From: Adiantum capillus-veneris
Lineage: Eukaryota > Streptophyta > Polypodiopsida > Polypodiales > Pteridaceae
NCBI GenBank assembly: GCA_014529385.2
Contig: CM043956.1
Location: 59,591,120 to 59,655,119, forward strand
Reading direction: 5' to 3'
DNA length: 64,000 bases
The notes under the pieces are model-generated. The model saw only the letters and a list, made by a program, of their open reading frames with translations. It had not been told where the DNA came from and searched no databases. Each line of letters opens with the position of its first letter. The stretch's first letter is position 1. The position numbers and the translations under genes are program-made. Shown here piece by piece: positions 20,483 to 33,800 of this stretch.

Positions 20483-22004
20483 TTCAATAGTTAAATACAT
20501 TCGGTGATGTGCTTTTAATGAAACAAGTACAAGGACATTGGGCTTGTAAAAGTCATAGTTTGTTAGGACATCTACACCAAGTTAAGGATCTTTTAAGGAA
20601 GATCCAAGTTGTACAATAACATCATGTGCCTGAGCAAAAAATCAAGAGGTAGATGCCTTAGCTAGAGAGGAGCTACAAGATGTTCCAATCAGATTAATCA
20701 AATTGAAGCTACCTCTCTTTCAAGGTAGTGATGATATGCCTGACATCACAAGTTTTCTAGACACAAGAGAGTGTCCTAAAAGACTTATCAAGGTCCAACG
20801 GCAATGGATTGTACACAAGGCAACAAAATAACACCTTATCAATGACCTCTACAACAAGGGTAAGGAAACAATTCTTAAGTGAGTACCTCTCTTTAGAGAT
20901 ATCACATAAACAATTTCAAGTTTCCATGATGGTTTTTGTGCAAGGAACTTTGCACTTGACATCACTAGTAGAAAGATCCGGGTTTTTGTAGCCTAGTTTG
21001 CAAAGAGATGTTCACCACTTGTGCAAAACATTCAAGGACTCTCAAAAGGCTGGGGATAGGAGGCACACCTATGAGCCACAAACTCCTATAATCTCTTATG
21101 GACCATTCAAGAAATGAAAAATTGATGCTATTGGGCCTTTCTCAAGGACCCAATCAGGTAAAGTGTACATCATAATGGGTGTGGACTACATGACCAGATG
21201 GGCCAGGGCATTAGCTACCACCCACATTGCAACTAAGGAAGTGGATAAATTTGTATTTGAGAATATTTGTTCCCACTTTTGCACTTCTCTTGAGATATTA
21301 TCTGATTGGTGGCCAAATTCAAGAGGAGACTTAGTAGGAGAACTAATGGAGAAGTTGGGCATTTCACATTGATACTCAACTCCCTACTATCCACAATGCA
21401 ATGGTTGAGTGGAAAAGGTAAATGGTATGATCTACAAGATTATCACTAAAAATAGGTAAGCAATCACAAAAATGAATGGGACAATCATGTCATGGCTACA
21501 CTTTGGGCTTATCATACTTCATTTTGCACATCTCTTGGGCATACACCTTATCAATGGGTGTACGATAAGGAGGCCATTCTGCCAATAAAAGTACATCTTG
21601 CTAGTCTCAAGGTGCTAGCTAGGCAAATGGAGCACCATATTGCTCACCTTTGCAACCATATTCTTGATTTAGAGAGGCTTTAGCTAGATAGAGAGGATGC
21701 TATCAACTAGTATGCAGCATAGATAGAGCAATGAAAACTTACCTTCAACAGCAAGGGACTCAAGGCAAAAGGTCTCAAGAAAGGTATGTTGGCTTTAAGA
21801 TACAACAACAGGTTTGCCACTAGAAAGGATAAGAAATTTTCACCCAGATGGGAGGGGCCACTAATCATTAAAAAGTGCTACATTATTGGTAGTTACATGT
21901 TGATGGAGGCCAATGGTAAGCTTCACAAAGCACTTTCCAAAGAATGGAGATTAAAGGAGTACTTTTTTCGATTTGATCAAGCAACAATGATAGATATTCC
22001 ATAG
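20483..22004 (+). pseudogene. gypsy integrase remnant
   Basis: 21163-21372: integrase core start (YIIMGVDYMTRWARALATTH, KFVFENICSHF, DWWPNSRG). 21492-21683: AYHTSFCTSLGHTPYQWVYD and LPIKVHLASL. 21786-22004: C-terminal domain (ALRYNNRF, FSPRWEGPLIIKKCY, LMEANGK, SKEWRLKEYF). In the family this enzyme inserts the DNA copy into the genome. Fossil with several breaks. Confidence 0.8.
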
Positions 22005-22418
22005 GAGGGAGACTCCTCCATCTCAATTGAAAAAGATTCAAATATGGAGCTAGAAGCATGAATGCCTCTGGCCTAAAGGGAAGGGCTAATGAGAACTGCT
22101 TTTCAAAATTTTGGTTCATCTCTCTCCTTTGCACGAGAATCTCACCTAGTTTCTTCACATTCTCCCTCACCAAGAACTACAAATTTCAGCCCCCTCACCA
22201 TCTTGCTCATCTTCATCTCTCCCTTCACTTCCATACCTCACAACTTCTCCTACGTACACACTTTCTCGCATACATTTTCTCTCTCACACAAATACATACA
22301 CACATATGTACATACAATCAAAATCACATGCCCACATAGAAACAAGAAAACAATTATCATCCTCAAGCTTGGTATAAAGGAGAGGTTGCAAGGCTTTCAT
22401 TGTGGAAAAATGACATAG

Positions 22419-22420
<2 letters not shown>

Positions 22421-22492
<72 letters not shown>

Positions 22493-22500
22493 TATATATA
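22421..22500. repeat. (TC)n-(TA)n compound microsatellite
   Basis: CT run 22421-22449 passing directly into TA repeats to about 22500. Confidence 0.95.
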
Positions 22501-22910
22501 AGTATGGGAAGCATGACAATTCTAGCAAGTGTAATCAATTTCTCATCTTTCTCTAGTAATTCTCTCTTTAGGAGAGAGAGTGAGATCATGCAATATTTTG
22601 CATGATTGCAAGAGACATGAAGTTCTTCAATGCGGTTTTGGCTACTTTGGAGTGTTCTTTGCCTAGTTTGGTAGTCTTACCCTCGCCAAAAACTTCCCAT
22701 CTTTAACAAATCCCTTGTACATTCCCTACCATCTCGCTTTCAATAAGCTAGTATAACTAGAAACCATGTAAATTTACCATCTCTCTACCCTCTCTCTCTC
22801 TCTAGATTGTCAATATTTCACATACACACCTAGCCAGACAAGGGTGACCTACCACGATCAGGTGGCCCTTGATTTAGCTTAATAAAATATTGAAAAATCG
22901 TACCCTCTTT

Positions 22911-22922
22911 CCCTATATAAGG
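22911..22922 (+). promoter_or_regulatory. TATA-box-like element in probable LTR
   Basis: CCCTATATAAGG flanked by C/G-rich sequence, the strongest core-promoter-like site of this stretch. Confidence 0.4.
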
Positions 22923-23804
22923 AGGGGTCTCCATCACCAAAATAACAACAGTATCACCAAGGCACGAGCTCTAAGTATTAGATGTTATCATGAGCACTTT
23001 GAGACATAGGCACCATGCATCCACATTCTAGCATAGCTAGAAGTGTTAGTCTAGGAAAAGGAGTTTTGGGAGTCACCATCACACCACAAGGCAAAGGGGT
23101 ATCTATTCACTCATGAATGCATACACACATATCCCACATGCACCAAGGAATCCAAGTTCTTCACACTTCACATGCAATGAGCTCGCCCTAGCTTCATCAA
23201 CTTCATGATGTCCACTATCCATTGAGGCATTCACAATTTTTCCAATGCATGGAGGACATCTTGGGTGACCACCATTGGGAGAAGTATTTGGTCTTCTTTG
23301 TTCTGATATGGGGCTTCCTTCTAGGTAAAGACACTCTTGCTACATATTATCGCCGCTCTTGTATGTGAAGCCCTTGTTGTGTACTTCCTTGGTGAGGGAA
23401 AACTCTCATCATTTCTTTGTGGAGATTGATATATTCTGTGGTGATCAAGTTTGTGACACATAAGTTCTAGGACTTGTTATCATGGTGTATACTCTACTTT
23501 GTTTCTCCAACTTTCTCTCCACTTCTTAGGGGTGTAGTCAAGTCTTTTCTAGAGTCGTGCATGATGTTCTTTTCTCTCCAATTTCCCCTCCCTTAAAAGA
23601 ACATTTGATATGTTGTGAATTGATCACACTATGTTTAGGTCATCTTGTATTTCTATTGTGTCCTAGTAGCCGCATCCTAGCTAGGTGGTGCCCCTTGTTC
23701 GCTTCTTTCTCACGCATTGTGTCATGGATCATGTGCTTAATATGATGAGGACTCTAAGTAGGGGTGGTGTTGATTCCACGATCCCTGCTTGTGATCCCCC
23801 AACA

Positions 23805-26085
23805 TCAGAATGTATTGCAGAGATAGATTAATTTTCTTGAGAGGCTATTGATGGTTGGGGTAATGTGATTGCACAAGGTTCCTATGGTGTGAAGGGGCTC
23901 TACTATTGTCTGATCTTTTAGCAGACCAATGAGTTGTTAGATAAAAAGCCAAAGGTTCTCATTTTTTTCCTTATTTTCGGAGTATAATTCCATTGACATT
24001 GCATCCCAGTAGCTCTAAAATGTATCTCATATCACTTGATGGCAATAAGTCAATATACATTAGCATGTCATTCAAGCTGTAGCTGCATTACATGCATAAC
24101 AGAATGATTTTTTTTTGTAAGTGTTATTTTGCTAATAGTTTTACACTAAACCCCCATTTTAGTAAAGTGTACCATGAAGTGTAATGGCTCTACATTAAAC
24201 ATGTTTCTAAAAATTGTACATTTTACGAAACACAAGTAGATTTTCATTGAAAGACAAAAGATACAATCTTCATATATCTTCTTTTTCACGTAGGCTTTGC
24301 AAACAATATTTTGCCTCTTTTATCGCCTCCTCAACATATTCTAGAGCGTCTGCATTGTGGGTCTTTGTCACTTTTCTCTGCAGCTTCTTTGCTTCTTACA
24401 TTTTATTCTTCAACTCTACCATGGTGAGCCTGGCTACGGACCTCCATTTTTCTGTATAGTGTTGTTGCTTCTTTATTTTTTTATCTACCTCTTAATGTCC
24501 TAATGCGAGTCTTTTATAGACCTTGCATTCCACTTGTTCAACATTGCTATTTGACAATCCACTAGGTCCTCATCCATTTTCACATAATACAAAGAAAAAC
24601 TGTGTTTATTTTGGCCCCTTTCTTTATCCTTATAGTATTGTGTGATACCCAAAAGTAACTAGAATGATACCTAGAAGTAGATAGTATGAAATATATTACC
24701 TTCTTAAAACCAACCTTGAATCAAAAGTGGCACAATTAACTTACTTAATTGTTTGGTACATGTAACTAATCATTATTATATCGATTGGTAATCTATTTGA
24801 TACACAAAATTAACTGGTGTGATACCAATTGGTAGTTGGTTTGATGGATAGAAGTAACCAGTCTAATACATAGAAATACCCACACTGATACAAAAAAGAA
24901 AAAGTAATAAATATAATATATGTAAGTAATTAGTATGATACTAATGGGTAATTGCATCAATATATAGAAGTAGCCAATGGGTAAGTGGTCTAATAAAATC
25001 ATTCCAAGATCAACCAAGAGTGACACCATGATGATTTGAGTACAAGATATAATCCATTTGAAACCCTTACTTAATTGGTATTAAACACGTAACTGGTATG
25101 ATATCCATGGGTAATCGATCTTGGATACACATAGGTATTCAATGAAAAATTAGTTTCTTTCTTGAATACAACCCTACACTAAAGGTGACACATTGATGGG
25201 ACAAGTATGATATTTGAATGGGTTAAAACCATTACTTAATCAATGGATACATGTAAGTAACCCGTATGCTACCATTGGGTAACCTTTTAGTAGATAGTTA
25301 TGTGTCCTTTAGAAACTAAAAGGATGAATTTTAGTAACTAATATGATAAAGTTTAATAATTTGTATGATACTTTTAGTAACGGGTATGGCACACTTTGGT
25401 AATTGGTATGACACCATTTACTAATTGGTCTGATGAACTTTAGTAATGAGCATGATGCAGGTAACTAGTTTGATACACTTTAGTAACCCTTTGGTAACTG
25501 GTATGATACCATTTAGCAATTGGCCTAGTACACTTGCGTAACCATTACTTATATGTGACCATTTTGAAACATTGTATTATAAATGGAGCTACCATTTTCC
25601 ATTTTCATTACAAAATTTGAGAGGTCCAAGTGCACATTAGTGATTAGTAATAGAAACAAAGATTGTACTATAGAGATCTACTTCTCTTCACACTCTCTAA
25701 AGAAAGAGAAGGGTAAGAAAGAGAAAATAAATTTCCCTGCCAAAAAAGAGGAGAGTGACGTCAAAGAGGTAGAGGAGGAATCCACTTTCAACATGTCAAC
25801 CTACCTCCAAGATTTTCCAACATGGCAAGTAGTTTGTTTTACCAAGACCATCAGCCTGTATGATGGCATGAATCATGTAGAGGGATTAGGCTAGGTTTTG
25901 GGAACCACAATTAACCTGGATAAGTGTGCAAAAAGAGATTCAACTATCATACAGCCAAGGATGAAGCATAGAGTCTCCACCAAGAGCTATATGAAAGCTT
26001 CTCTCGCGGCTAGTAGTTTTAAATGTGTTGTGTGATTGTTTAATAAACAATAATTGTTTAATAAACAATAATCCAAATTAAACTA
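23805..26085. repeat. Repeat family C, copy 3 (longest)
   Basis: Carries all blocks found separately in copies 1 and 2. The order is: the ATAGATTAAT block; minus-strand coiled-coil-like piece (24240-24580); degenerate GGTATGATAC field (24640-25560); ATGGAGCTACCATTTTCC; and a plus-strand coding-like stretch at 25740-25890 (ESTFNMSTYLQDFPTWQ, TISLYDGMNHVEGL). It ends AATAAACAATAATCC, with that end partly duplicated. About 2.28 kb. No LTR or TIR recognised. Confidence 0.6.
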
Positions 26086-26089
26086 CATT

Positions 26090-28174
26090 TGTAACCATTG
26101 GGTCTTATACTTTTCTAAGTCATCGACATCAAATCAATGAAATTGAGTCTAAATCTAGATTAAATTATGCTTAACAATGAATCTAAGGTTAAGGGACAAG
26201 GGTAATAATGAACTAAAACAAAGAAGATAGTACAATCAGAGCTTAAGCAATGATATTTTTTCATTAACTTTGTCATCGTATGTTTCAATGTTGAGAGTAG
26301 TGGCTTTTGTATACTTAAATTTGTATTTTGTGCAAAGTCTCCCTGTCCAATCAGTGGTCCCCTGTCCAACCAGTGGATGATTGTAGTCTTCAAAGTCTTC
26401 CACGTGCTTTCACTTCTAGTACACATTGAGCCGATTTCTTCCTAGCTACCACTTGTTCCTCTATGACTAAGAGTTGCAACAACTCATCTTTATATATGAT
26501 CAACACAGTGATCTCCCTTCTCAACTAAGTCATCATCCCTCTAAAATTCATCTGGTCAACTTTGAAATCTAATATTATGGTATTTTGCCTTGTCTCATTC
26601 AAAACATTCTTCTAGGTGGTTGAAAGCACCTTGCTCCACTTTTACTAACTCTTGTAGTTGATCTACAATTTTGCTGCATGGATGTTGATCATCCGATTCA
26701 TTGTGCTTGCAGTATAGAGTTGGATAGAAGCATGGGATCTCCTCATGTTTCATGGCAACGGCCTACATAAGTACCAATGAATCTAGTATTACTTCAATAT
26801 AGTTCACACAATTTGTTTTTCTTATTTCATAATCTTCCTCAAAATTTGAACCAAAGTAAATATGCTTTTCAATGTAGTTTAATGTTCTTTAAGACGCATT
26901 CAAGTTTGTGGCCGTGTACTATTGGATGCATTATTATCCAGAAGGATTGCAACTTTGTGGTCTAGCAATTTCCTAGCAATATGCATCTTCACCAATAGAT
27001 CAGGCATCTCCATTTTGACATCTTTTATGAATTTGTACGTTAGCTAGTTTCCTAACAGCATTTCCAAGTGAGCACCAAACTATGAATATTCATCATACTC
27101 AAGTGTTGAGTTTGGGGGTCTACCAGTAGATTATCTTGTGTAAGTACAAACTTTAGAACTTTGTTCATTACTTGAATTGCATTAGGGTGAGGTGGCATTT
27201 TGCAAGGTGATGATCTTCCATTGTTGGATCATGCATTTACCACCAACATATAGCATTTAAAACCTCTACAAATCTAAGTAGGTGTTATCATCGTGTAGAA
27301 AATTCTAAATCTAGAGAGATTTTTTCTGGCCTAGGCTCTTGTTGAGACTTAGGTTGGCAATTGGAGAAGCATGTGCTAGGCTCTAAATCTAGCTCTATCA
27401 GCACAGCCTTCCCCTTATCCTATCTAGTGATCATCATCCTCTATTGTTGACTTGTGTTGGTTGATTTGGTGGTGCAACAGCTTGCCCTTCCTTGGTGTGA
27501 TCATCCAGGTTTTGTATTTTACTAGTCCATTGATCCGTTGGAACATTACACTCACCCTATCTTGGGCTGGGTTAATTGGTGGTCAATATAGATTTTGGAG
27601 TTGGAGAAGGTGGAGGAGGTCTCTCATCATCATCCTTCTTATTTGAGGGACCCCCCCTCTGTCTCATCGTCCTTATCTTGTTCATCACCCTCATCATCAT
27701 CAACATTCATAGTGAGAAGTTTGCTAAGAGCTTGGTTGGCCAGAGGCCTAGTGTAGATTAAGCCCTTTTCCTTCAAATAATCTTTAATTGTGTTGCAAAG
27801 TTCTATAGATCCTCAAGTTTCAATGTAAGGTTGCCTTCAAGATCAAAAATGTTGACCAAATATTTATGTATATATTTATCTAGGATAGACTTATTCAAGA
27901 CGTTGTGAACGTCTTTCAAACTATTGAGGGCTACAATATTTTGATCTAGCTGCACACATTGTGCAAACAATCCCTTGGCAAATTTCCACTTATCAGCATT
28001 CAAAGTGGAAGTTTTCAACTTTAGCTGATCCACTTGTTGTTAGAGTGCCTTGATAGTCTTGATATTTTTCTCTCTTCTACATTCCATTCAATTAAATATA
28101 CTTCAAGTGAAATAATTTCCTTCCTTTATATCTCTCTCTCAAGCTCCTCCTCTAGGTGAGTGATGCCAAATTGC
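26090..28174 (-). pseudogene. Repeat family D ORF remnant, copy 2
   Basis: Minus-strand coding-like sequence, not recognised. 27803-28033 reads MDQLKLKTSTLNADKWKFAK, QLDQNIVALNSLKDVHN and NIFDLEGNLTLKLEDL (coiled-coil). About 27540-27760 is the acidic/Pro-Ser part shared with 18320-18600. The rest, to about 26160, contains further helical pieces (VDQLQELVKVEQGAF). It continues on the other side of the TTAA element at 28179-29509. Many interruptions. Confidence 0.4.
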
Positions 28175-28178
28175 TTAA

Positions 28179-29509
28179 CACTAGAATGGTAACAGGACAC
28201 TTTTATGTCCTCGGACACTTTTGTGTCCTGTTAAGTGACCATTTTTCTTGAATTATTTGAAGAGTATGAAAATGAATTTCTAGGTGCTATATATCCACAA
28301 AGTTTCCTTATGAGCTGAAAAAAACTTAGCATTTTTTTTGGAGTATTGATCTCACCATTAACCTTACTCTTGCACAACATTTTTGAACCTAAATTGTGTG
28401 AAAAAACAGGTCCTGTTTTTGGCTTTTTTTTCAATTTTTGGCAACTATACCACTCTAAACTTCATGTTTGTGAGGTTTAGATGGCTAGAGGTTAGGCCTT
28501 CATAGTTATCAACATGTTTTGATGCTTGTAGGGAGAGCTAAGTGTTAAAATTGAAAGGTATGACCAATTTACAAGAATTGCATAATCTTGTTTTTTGGCC
28601 AAAATTAGCACTTTTATGATTTTTTTGGTGGCTTTCTTGATATCCAAATTCAATTTTGATTGTGTAAGTGTAATGTATAACATAAAGCTAATCTTTCTTG
28701 AGTTTTGGGGGACCTAATATGCTATATAGCATAGTATATGATGATGGTTGAGTTTTTTGATTTTGCTGAAGAATACGATACATTTTAGAGTAGCAAGTAT
28801 ATTGCTAGTTTCTTAGGCCAATTGTGTGTATTTTGTAGGTAGTAACCATATCTAATCATAGACTACAAACTTGGGTAGATATTGAGTAGTTTCTATGGGT
28901 TTCTAGAGGTCATAATGCTAAACCCAGTTTTTTCATGTTTGCTATATTTAGCACTTTATCATTGCCCCCAAGGTTCCAATTGAAAGAGATCCATTATCCT
29001 TTTGACATGCTCCATGGCTCCTTTTGAATCCAAAGGTCCAAAGGGAACTAAGAAAACATGTATATAGTATCTGTATTGAGCGTGACTATAGAAACTTTGA
29101 TGATAGGTCTGCAGAATGGCAAAAATGCAACTTTTTTGTACCTATTTGTTTTTGCACAAAAAAAAATTAGTGAGGTAAAAGCAACCATATGTTTTGGTCA
29201 CCAACCCATTGAAGTTAATGGGGCATTTTATCTCATGTCCTACAAAAATCCCCACTCTTATTTATATGCAATCAACCGTAAGAAATTGCTGTTTTGGGCA
29301 AAATGCACTGGTCCATCAACTTTGGAGGCTTGAAGTGACCAAGGGATGAGAAAAATTACAAGTTTCTCATTTTTTCCATATGTAGTAGTTATTGAACTAT
29401 AAGCTCATGAAAGGATTTTTCAAAATGAGTGGATCTACTATGGTTTTGGAAAATTTTCCCAAAACTTTGAAAGGACACTTTTATGTCCTGTTAGGTTACC
29501 ATTCTAGTG
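28179..29509. mobile_element. TTAA-flanked TIR element, copy 1 (piggyBac-like ends)
   Basis: 1,331 bp bounded by inverted ends CACTAGAATGGTAAC and flanked by TTAA on both sides (28175-28178, 29510-29513). Just inside both ends are palindromic GGACACTTTTATGTCC-type motifs (twice at the left, once at the right). TTAA target sites and C-rich CNCTAGAA starts are characteristic of the piggyBac superfamily. No transposase is recognisable; the short ORFs (e.g. 29058-29333) are not convincing. Probably non-autonomous. The removed-element flanks form a continuous family D reading stretch. Confidence 0.7.
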
Positions 29510-29513
29510 TTAA

Positions 29514-29903
29514 GAGATCCTTGTGCTTTCATCATTTTTTTAATGGCATAATTTACAATAGTGTTTCATCCCCTCTCAATGGTTGTACACACCCATCCAT
29601 TACTATTTTTAGATATGTCTTATATGTTCTACAATTGAGCACAAGAACTTTTTATAGTATGGGGAGCTTCTTTTATGAATCCATTATCAGACTTTACACT
29701 AGCCAATCAAACTTGGATTAATTGGTGCTTTGTTATTCACTATCACAAGCTTTTTGATACATAGGTGGGGTTGTTTTTCAAGCTGATTGCCTCCACAACA
29801 AACCTGATTACTGCTCTTTTTTCCACGCACGAGACTCGGATGCCCTGGCCACCTATATTTTATTTGTTCCTAATCTAAGTAATTTCAGTGAGAAAACTGC
29901 TAA
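29514..29903. other. Family D flank / unassigned
   Basis: Low-information region; the minus strand next to the TTAA element looks like more of family D (IKEAPHTIKSS, KKMMKAQGSLKQFG). Nothing else seen up to the LTR at 29904. Confidence 0.35.
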
Positions 29904-30529
29904 TGTTATTTACTGCTGGCGGATACACCGTGAGTGGATGCTAGCAGAGAGAGAACAAAACCAACAACTCTATGTCAGCCAAGGAAGAAGCTTAACCCGT
30001 AGGTGCATGGAAACAAGGAGATGGATGTCAATCACCTTCTTGACCTTCTAAGACAATCTCTACTCAAGGAAATCAAATATAAACATTCTATGCACTAGTA
30101 AAAGCAACTCAACCTACAATGCTCATGCTATCCAAAACTAGACCAAACGCATTTGAAAAATCACAAAACTCATAGTAAATTCTCTCATCATCAAGAGATC
30201 ATTACCCTATGGACTCTGACTTGATATCCTTCCTCAAACCACCTCATGCGACAATCATGTATAAAGACAGATAGCAAAATGCAGGTTACCACTTTTGGTT
30301 TGTTTGGTCCTCATCCATAGCTCTACTTTCTTGAACCCACAAGTACAAAGAAATCACCAAACGGACACACAATTTGCAAGAAAACGCACCCAAAATCTTG
30401 TAGGAGCTTGCTTCGTGACAACACCATAATTGTACAAGCTTCACATTAGATTGAAGCCCTAGCTGTTGCTAACGCATTGGTGGTGTTTCTTTTGCAATGG
30501 AAGTTCCATAGAACGTGTAGGGAAGAGAA

Positions 30530-30593
<64 letters not shown>

Positions 30594-30794
30594 ACACAGT
30601 GCACAGTAAACTTGAGATTTGATTGATTCAAAAGTTGACTGAGGGTTACAAAAATTGGCTTATATACAATTCCTCCTTAGAGGCCTTCCCCACAAAGAAA
30701 TTGGACGCTCAAATATTACAAAAAATGTCATTACGCTTCAAAAATAGTGATACAAAAAGTTAGCAAAAGCTCCTTCTGTGTTTGACCTTCAACA
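29904..30794 (-). repeat. 3' LTR of the large gypsy element
   Basis: Minus strand starts TGTTGAAGGTCAAACAC after a purine tract and ends AGTAAATAACA, 891 bp. 29930-30170 matches 61070-61305 closely (CAACAACTCTATGTCAGCCA, GCATGGAAACAAGGAGATGG-like words), identifying the partner 5' LTR. It contains a (CT)n tract (30534-30592) and a TATA-like TTGTATATAAGC on the minus strand near 30658-30670. Confidence 0.7.
30534..30592. repeat. (CT)n microsatellite in LTR
   Basis: About 29 CT units inside the 3' LTR. Confidence 0.95.
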
Positions 30795-30806
30795 CTTCCT
30801 CCTTTC
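30795..30806 (-). promoter_or_regulatory. Polypurine tract of the large gypsy element
   Basis: The minus strand reads GAAAGGAGGAAG immediately before the LTR start TGTTGAAGG; position and composition fit a plus-strand primer site. Confidence 0.6.
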
Positions 30807-33800
30807 ACGTTCATGTCGTCCCTTACATGACAGGTCTTGATCTTTCTCTTCTGGTAAGAGATGTCTTTGTGTCAATGGAACCCTTGGGGCTTTAGCAGCT
30901 TCAAGTATGACTCGTACCTTATATAGCCCAAAGTGACTATGGGGCCGAATATTTTGCTCTCATAAGTAAAGCAGCCTGTGTAGAAGGATTTCTCAAAAGC
31001 TTGCATGTGGTAGCTTGGTAATAACATGACCCTTTTCTTTAACAGATGTAACACCTTCAAAGATGGATACTTTGACAAATCAAATGTCATTGTGGTGACA
31101 GTGTTGCCCGTTGATAGGAGGGTTGAGTCCATAGCTTTGGACGGTGCGAACACTTCAATGCAATCCATGATGGTTTTGCATATTTTCTTGATCATCACAC
31201 ATGTCAAGTGAGGGGAGCCAGTGAAAATCTTAATGGTTCCCTTTAGGGTTTTCACCATATAAGAGACACTTATTCTCTCTCCTTCCTTGGGTGGTGGCAT
31301 AGATGGGTAATTGAGCCAAGTGGATGTCTCTAGATATGGGCCCTGATTTTGTTTCTTGTGTCCTTGCTTCGGCTATTTCTTTCTGTAGTTTTGTTATATG
31401 TTGTCAAGCAAGTATATCCCTTCTTTGTTGCTTCTTTTGCTTGGTCCACCAACTTGTAGCGTCGTTAATTGTCGTTGGATCTCTTCATGTTCTTTTTTAA
31501 GCTTTTGGTGTTCAACTTCCAATCTTTCCTCTGTGGCTACACACCCTTCTGGCATATGCATTCTTTGTCTTTGTTCTAGCCGTAATTCCTTTTGGAGGGG
31601 AGTGATTTGTGCTTCCAAGGCTTGGAAAGCTTAACTATCTGCCCCTGCAACTGCTCGTGCAACCCTTGGGGTTGCCCTTAGTCTCTTGATTGCCAAGTCT
31701 TGGAGTCTAATTTTGGTTTCAGCTCCAGCACTTCATCTTTCACTACATCCAGCTCATCTTCTACTCTTTCTTTTTCTTCTTGGAGATTCTTGACTTCTCT
31801 CGAAACCTCTACCATTTCCAATGTTAGACTATCTCATTCAGTCTCATCCTCTCTTAGTGTTGCATTGAGAGTCTCAAGCTCCTTTTCTTCTTCATCAGCT
31901 TTCTGGTGCGTAATTTGGATCGTGAAGGTTATCATGTTCCATTTGCAAATTTTCTTCTCTAGTACACAGCATACTGTTTTCTTTAGCAAGTGTTAAAGAC
32001 CATGCTCTGACTCTGTCAAGTATTTGATATGTGGCTCTTACATCATCTTCATTTGTTGCAAACAAGTTTCGAGTCGATGGTCTAGGAATCGGCCCAGAAA
32101 AGGGAACCCGATGTCCCATACTTAACATGATCCCTACTGGAGCGGCTCTCCACAGGATGTCCAATGGTCTCCGTTGTGGTGCTTGTGGGATTTGGACCAA
32201 CCCTAGCACTCCATGCTGTGGGCAATTCCTTTCTTGAGATTTTATCTACGTTTCTTTGTCTAACTGTGGTCCTTGAGATCTATTAGCTCTTATCTATTCA
32301 GTAGGGATCTCTTGTATCTCTAGTTTTTGTTTGGTAGCCCATGGTGGAATTGGAGTGCTGTAAACTACTATGGAAGCCTCTGCCATTGTCTATCCAGCTT
32401 GAAGGAGGTCTTCATAGGTGTCCCTTTCTTCTTTTTCCTTGTCTCTTGGTGGAGGTGTTTCTTCTTTTGCCCTTTCTTGTGAGGGTTGTGGTTGGGATGT
32501 AGAGGGTTTTGAACTTGGAGGAGGAGTAGAGGAGCTTGGTGGTGAAGGTGGTGGGGTTTTGTTTTTCGCTTGGTCACCTTCTTGACCCTTCTTAGCTAGA
32601 GACTCCGGAGTTTCTTTTCAAGCTTCTTCTTAATGTACTGTACATCCTCCATTGTGAAGGGCTTTGTTTCTTCATATGCTCGGATGTAGTGATCAAATTG
32701 ATCCTCTAGAGGTATGGAGGAGCTTCCATTGACTTTTGCTGGGTTTGGTACCCAGTACTCCTCAAAGTCTCCTTTAATTGCTCATTCTACCGTAAACTAC
32801 TCAATCAACCTCTCGATCTCAATGGCTTTTTGGTTGTGTGTCTCTTTGGGCCTTCTTTCTTTGGTCATTGCCATTTTACCCTTCTTCTTTGGAGGTTCCT
32901 CGGGCTCTTCCTCTAGTACTGTCTCTAGCCTTCTCCGAGGTCGTGTAGTGACTTGTGGGGCTACTGCAATTACTGGTTCACCTTCTATATCTTGCTTTAA
33001 CTTGAATCACTCATTCTGTGCTAGTGGATTGGGCCACTGTCCTCTCATGCCAATGGCTTCATATGCAATCTTTATCAGTGTTTCTCCCCCTCCAATGTAC
33101 TTTGGCTTTTCTATGCCCATGCTGAAAACTTGCTCATGCAGATATTGAGCGTAATTCACTTATTTGGACATAATTCTCTTCAATGCCCAAGTTATGGTAG
33201 TAGCCACTGCATGGTGAGGCATTGTGTACTTTTGGGTCCGCTTGTTGCAAACATGAAAGTATTGGTTGTAGTTATTGTAGATCTTTGCAGCTCTTGGGTC
33301 CACCAAATCTTTGAACATCTGATTGGGCTTGTTTTGAGAGTAGACCTTTACTTTGTCTCTTCTTTCTCTAATGGACCTACCCTTATTGCAGAGCCCCAAT
33401 GCATTTGCTATGGTTTGAGGGGTAGTCAAAGTCTCTGTCTTTTGTTCGTCGAAAGTAGTAATCACTGCCTTACCGTCTTTCTGGATTGAGCTGACTAGGT
33501 GGTGCTGTGAATAAGTTGTATAAATTTTCTCTTTCCAATTGGGTGAGGGTTTCTTCCTTGTTTGCATATTTCAACATTTCTTGTGGATTCATTGGGATAT
33601 CCATTGTGTTTCCTTGAGGGTATCTGAATGTACCTTGGTACACTGCCAATCCTTCCCTTTCTGGTCTGGCCTCATCCACCCAAGCCTTGGCTAGCTTTAA
33701 TGTCTCTTCTAACAGAGTATAGAGCTCATTAGCTACGATAATTTCCTTCAAGGACATCCTCTTCTTCTTTGCTGGTGATTTACTGGCTTCCATTGATCCT

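Larger units (their letters stand above)
18750..22004 (+). mobile_element. Ty3/gypsy fossil (RNase H to integrase), plus strand
   Basis: Contains, in order, three tandem copies of an RNase H segment (starts about 18776, 19311 and 19831), an interrupting MITE (20207-20482), the RNase H-integrase linker, integrase core and C-terminal domain. Upstream parts (gag, protease, RT) are absent from the window. Broken in many places; old. Confidence 0.8.
22005..23804 (+). other. 3' region and probable LTR of the gypsy fossil
   Basis: Non-coding. It starts with a purine tract (AGGAGGGAGA) after the integrase end and contains a CT/TA microsatellite (22421-22500) and a TATA box (CCCTATATAAGG, 22911-22922). 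It ends GATCCCCCAACA at 23804, where family C begins. The order polypurine, TATA, CA end fits a 3' LTR, but the LTR start is not defined and no second LTR exists to compare. Confidence 0.4.

Noticed and set aside
29058-29333. 91-aa ORF in the TTAA element as a transposase
   Set aside because: Too short, not kept in the same frame in copy 2, and no DDE motif.
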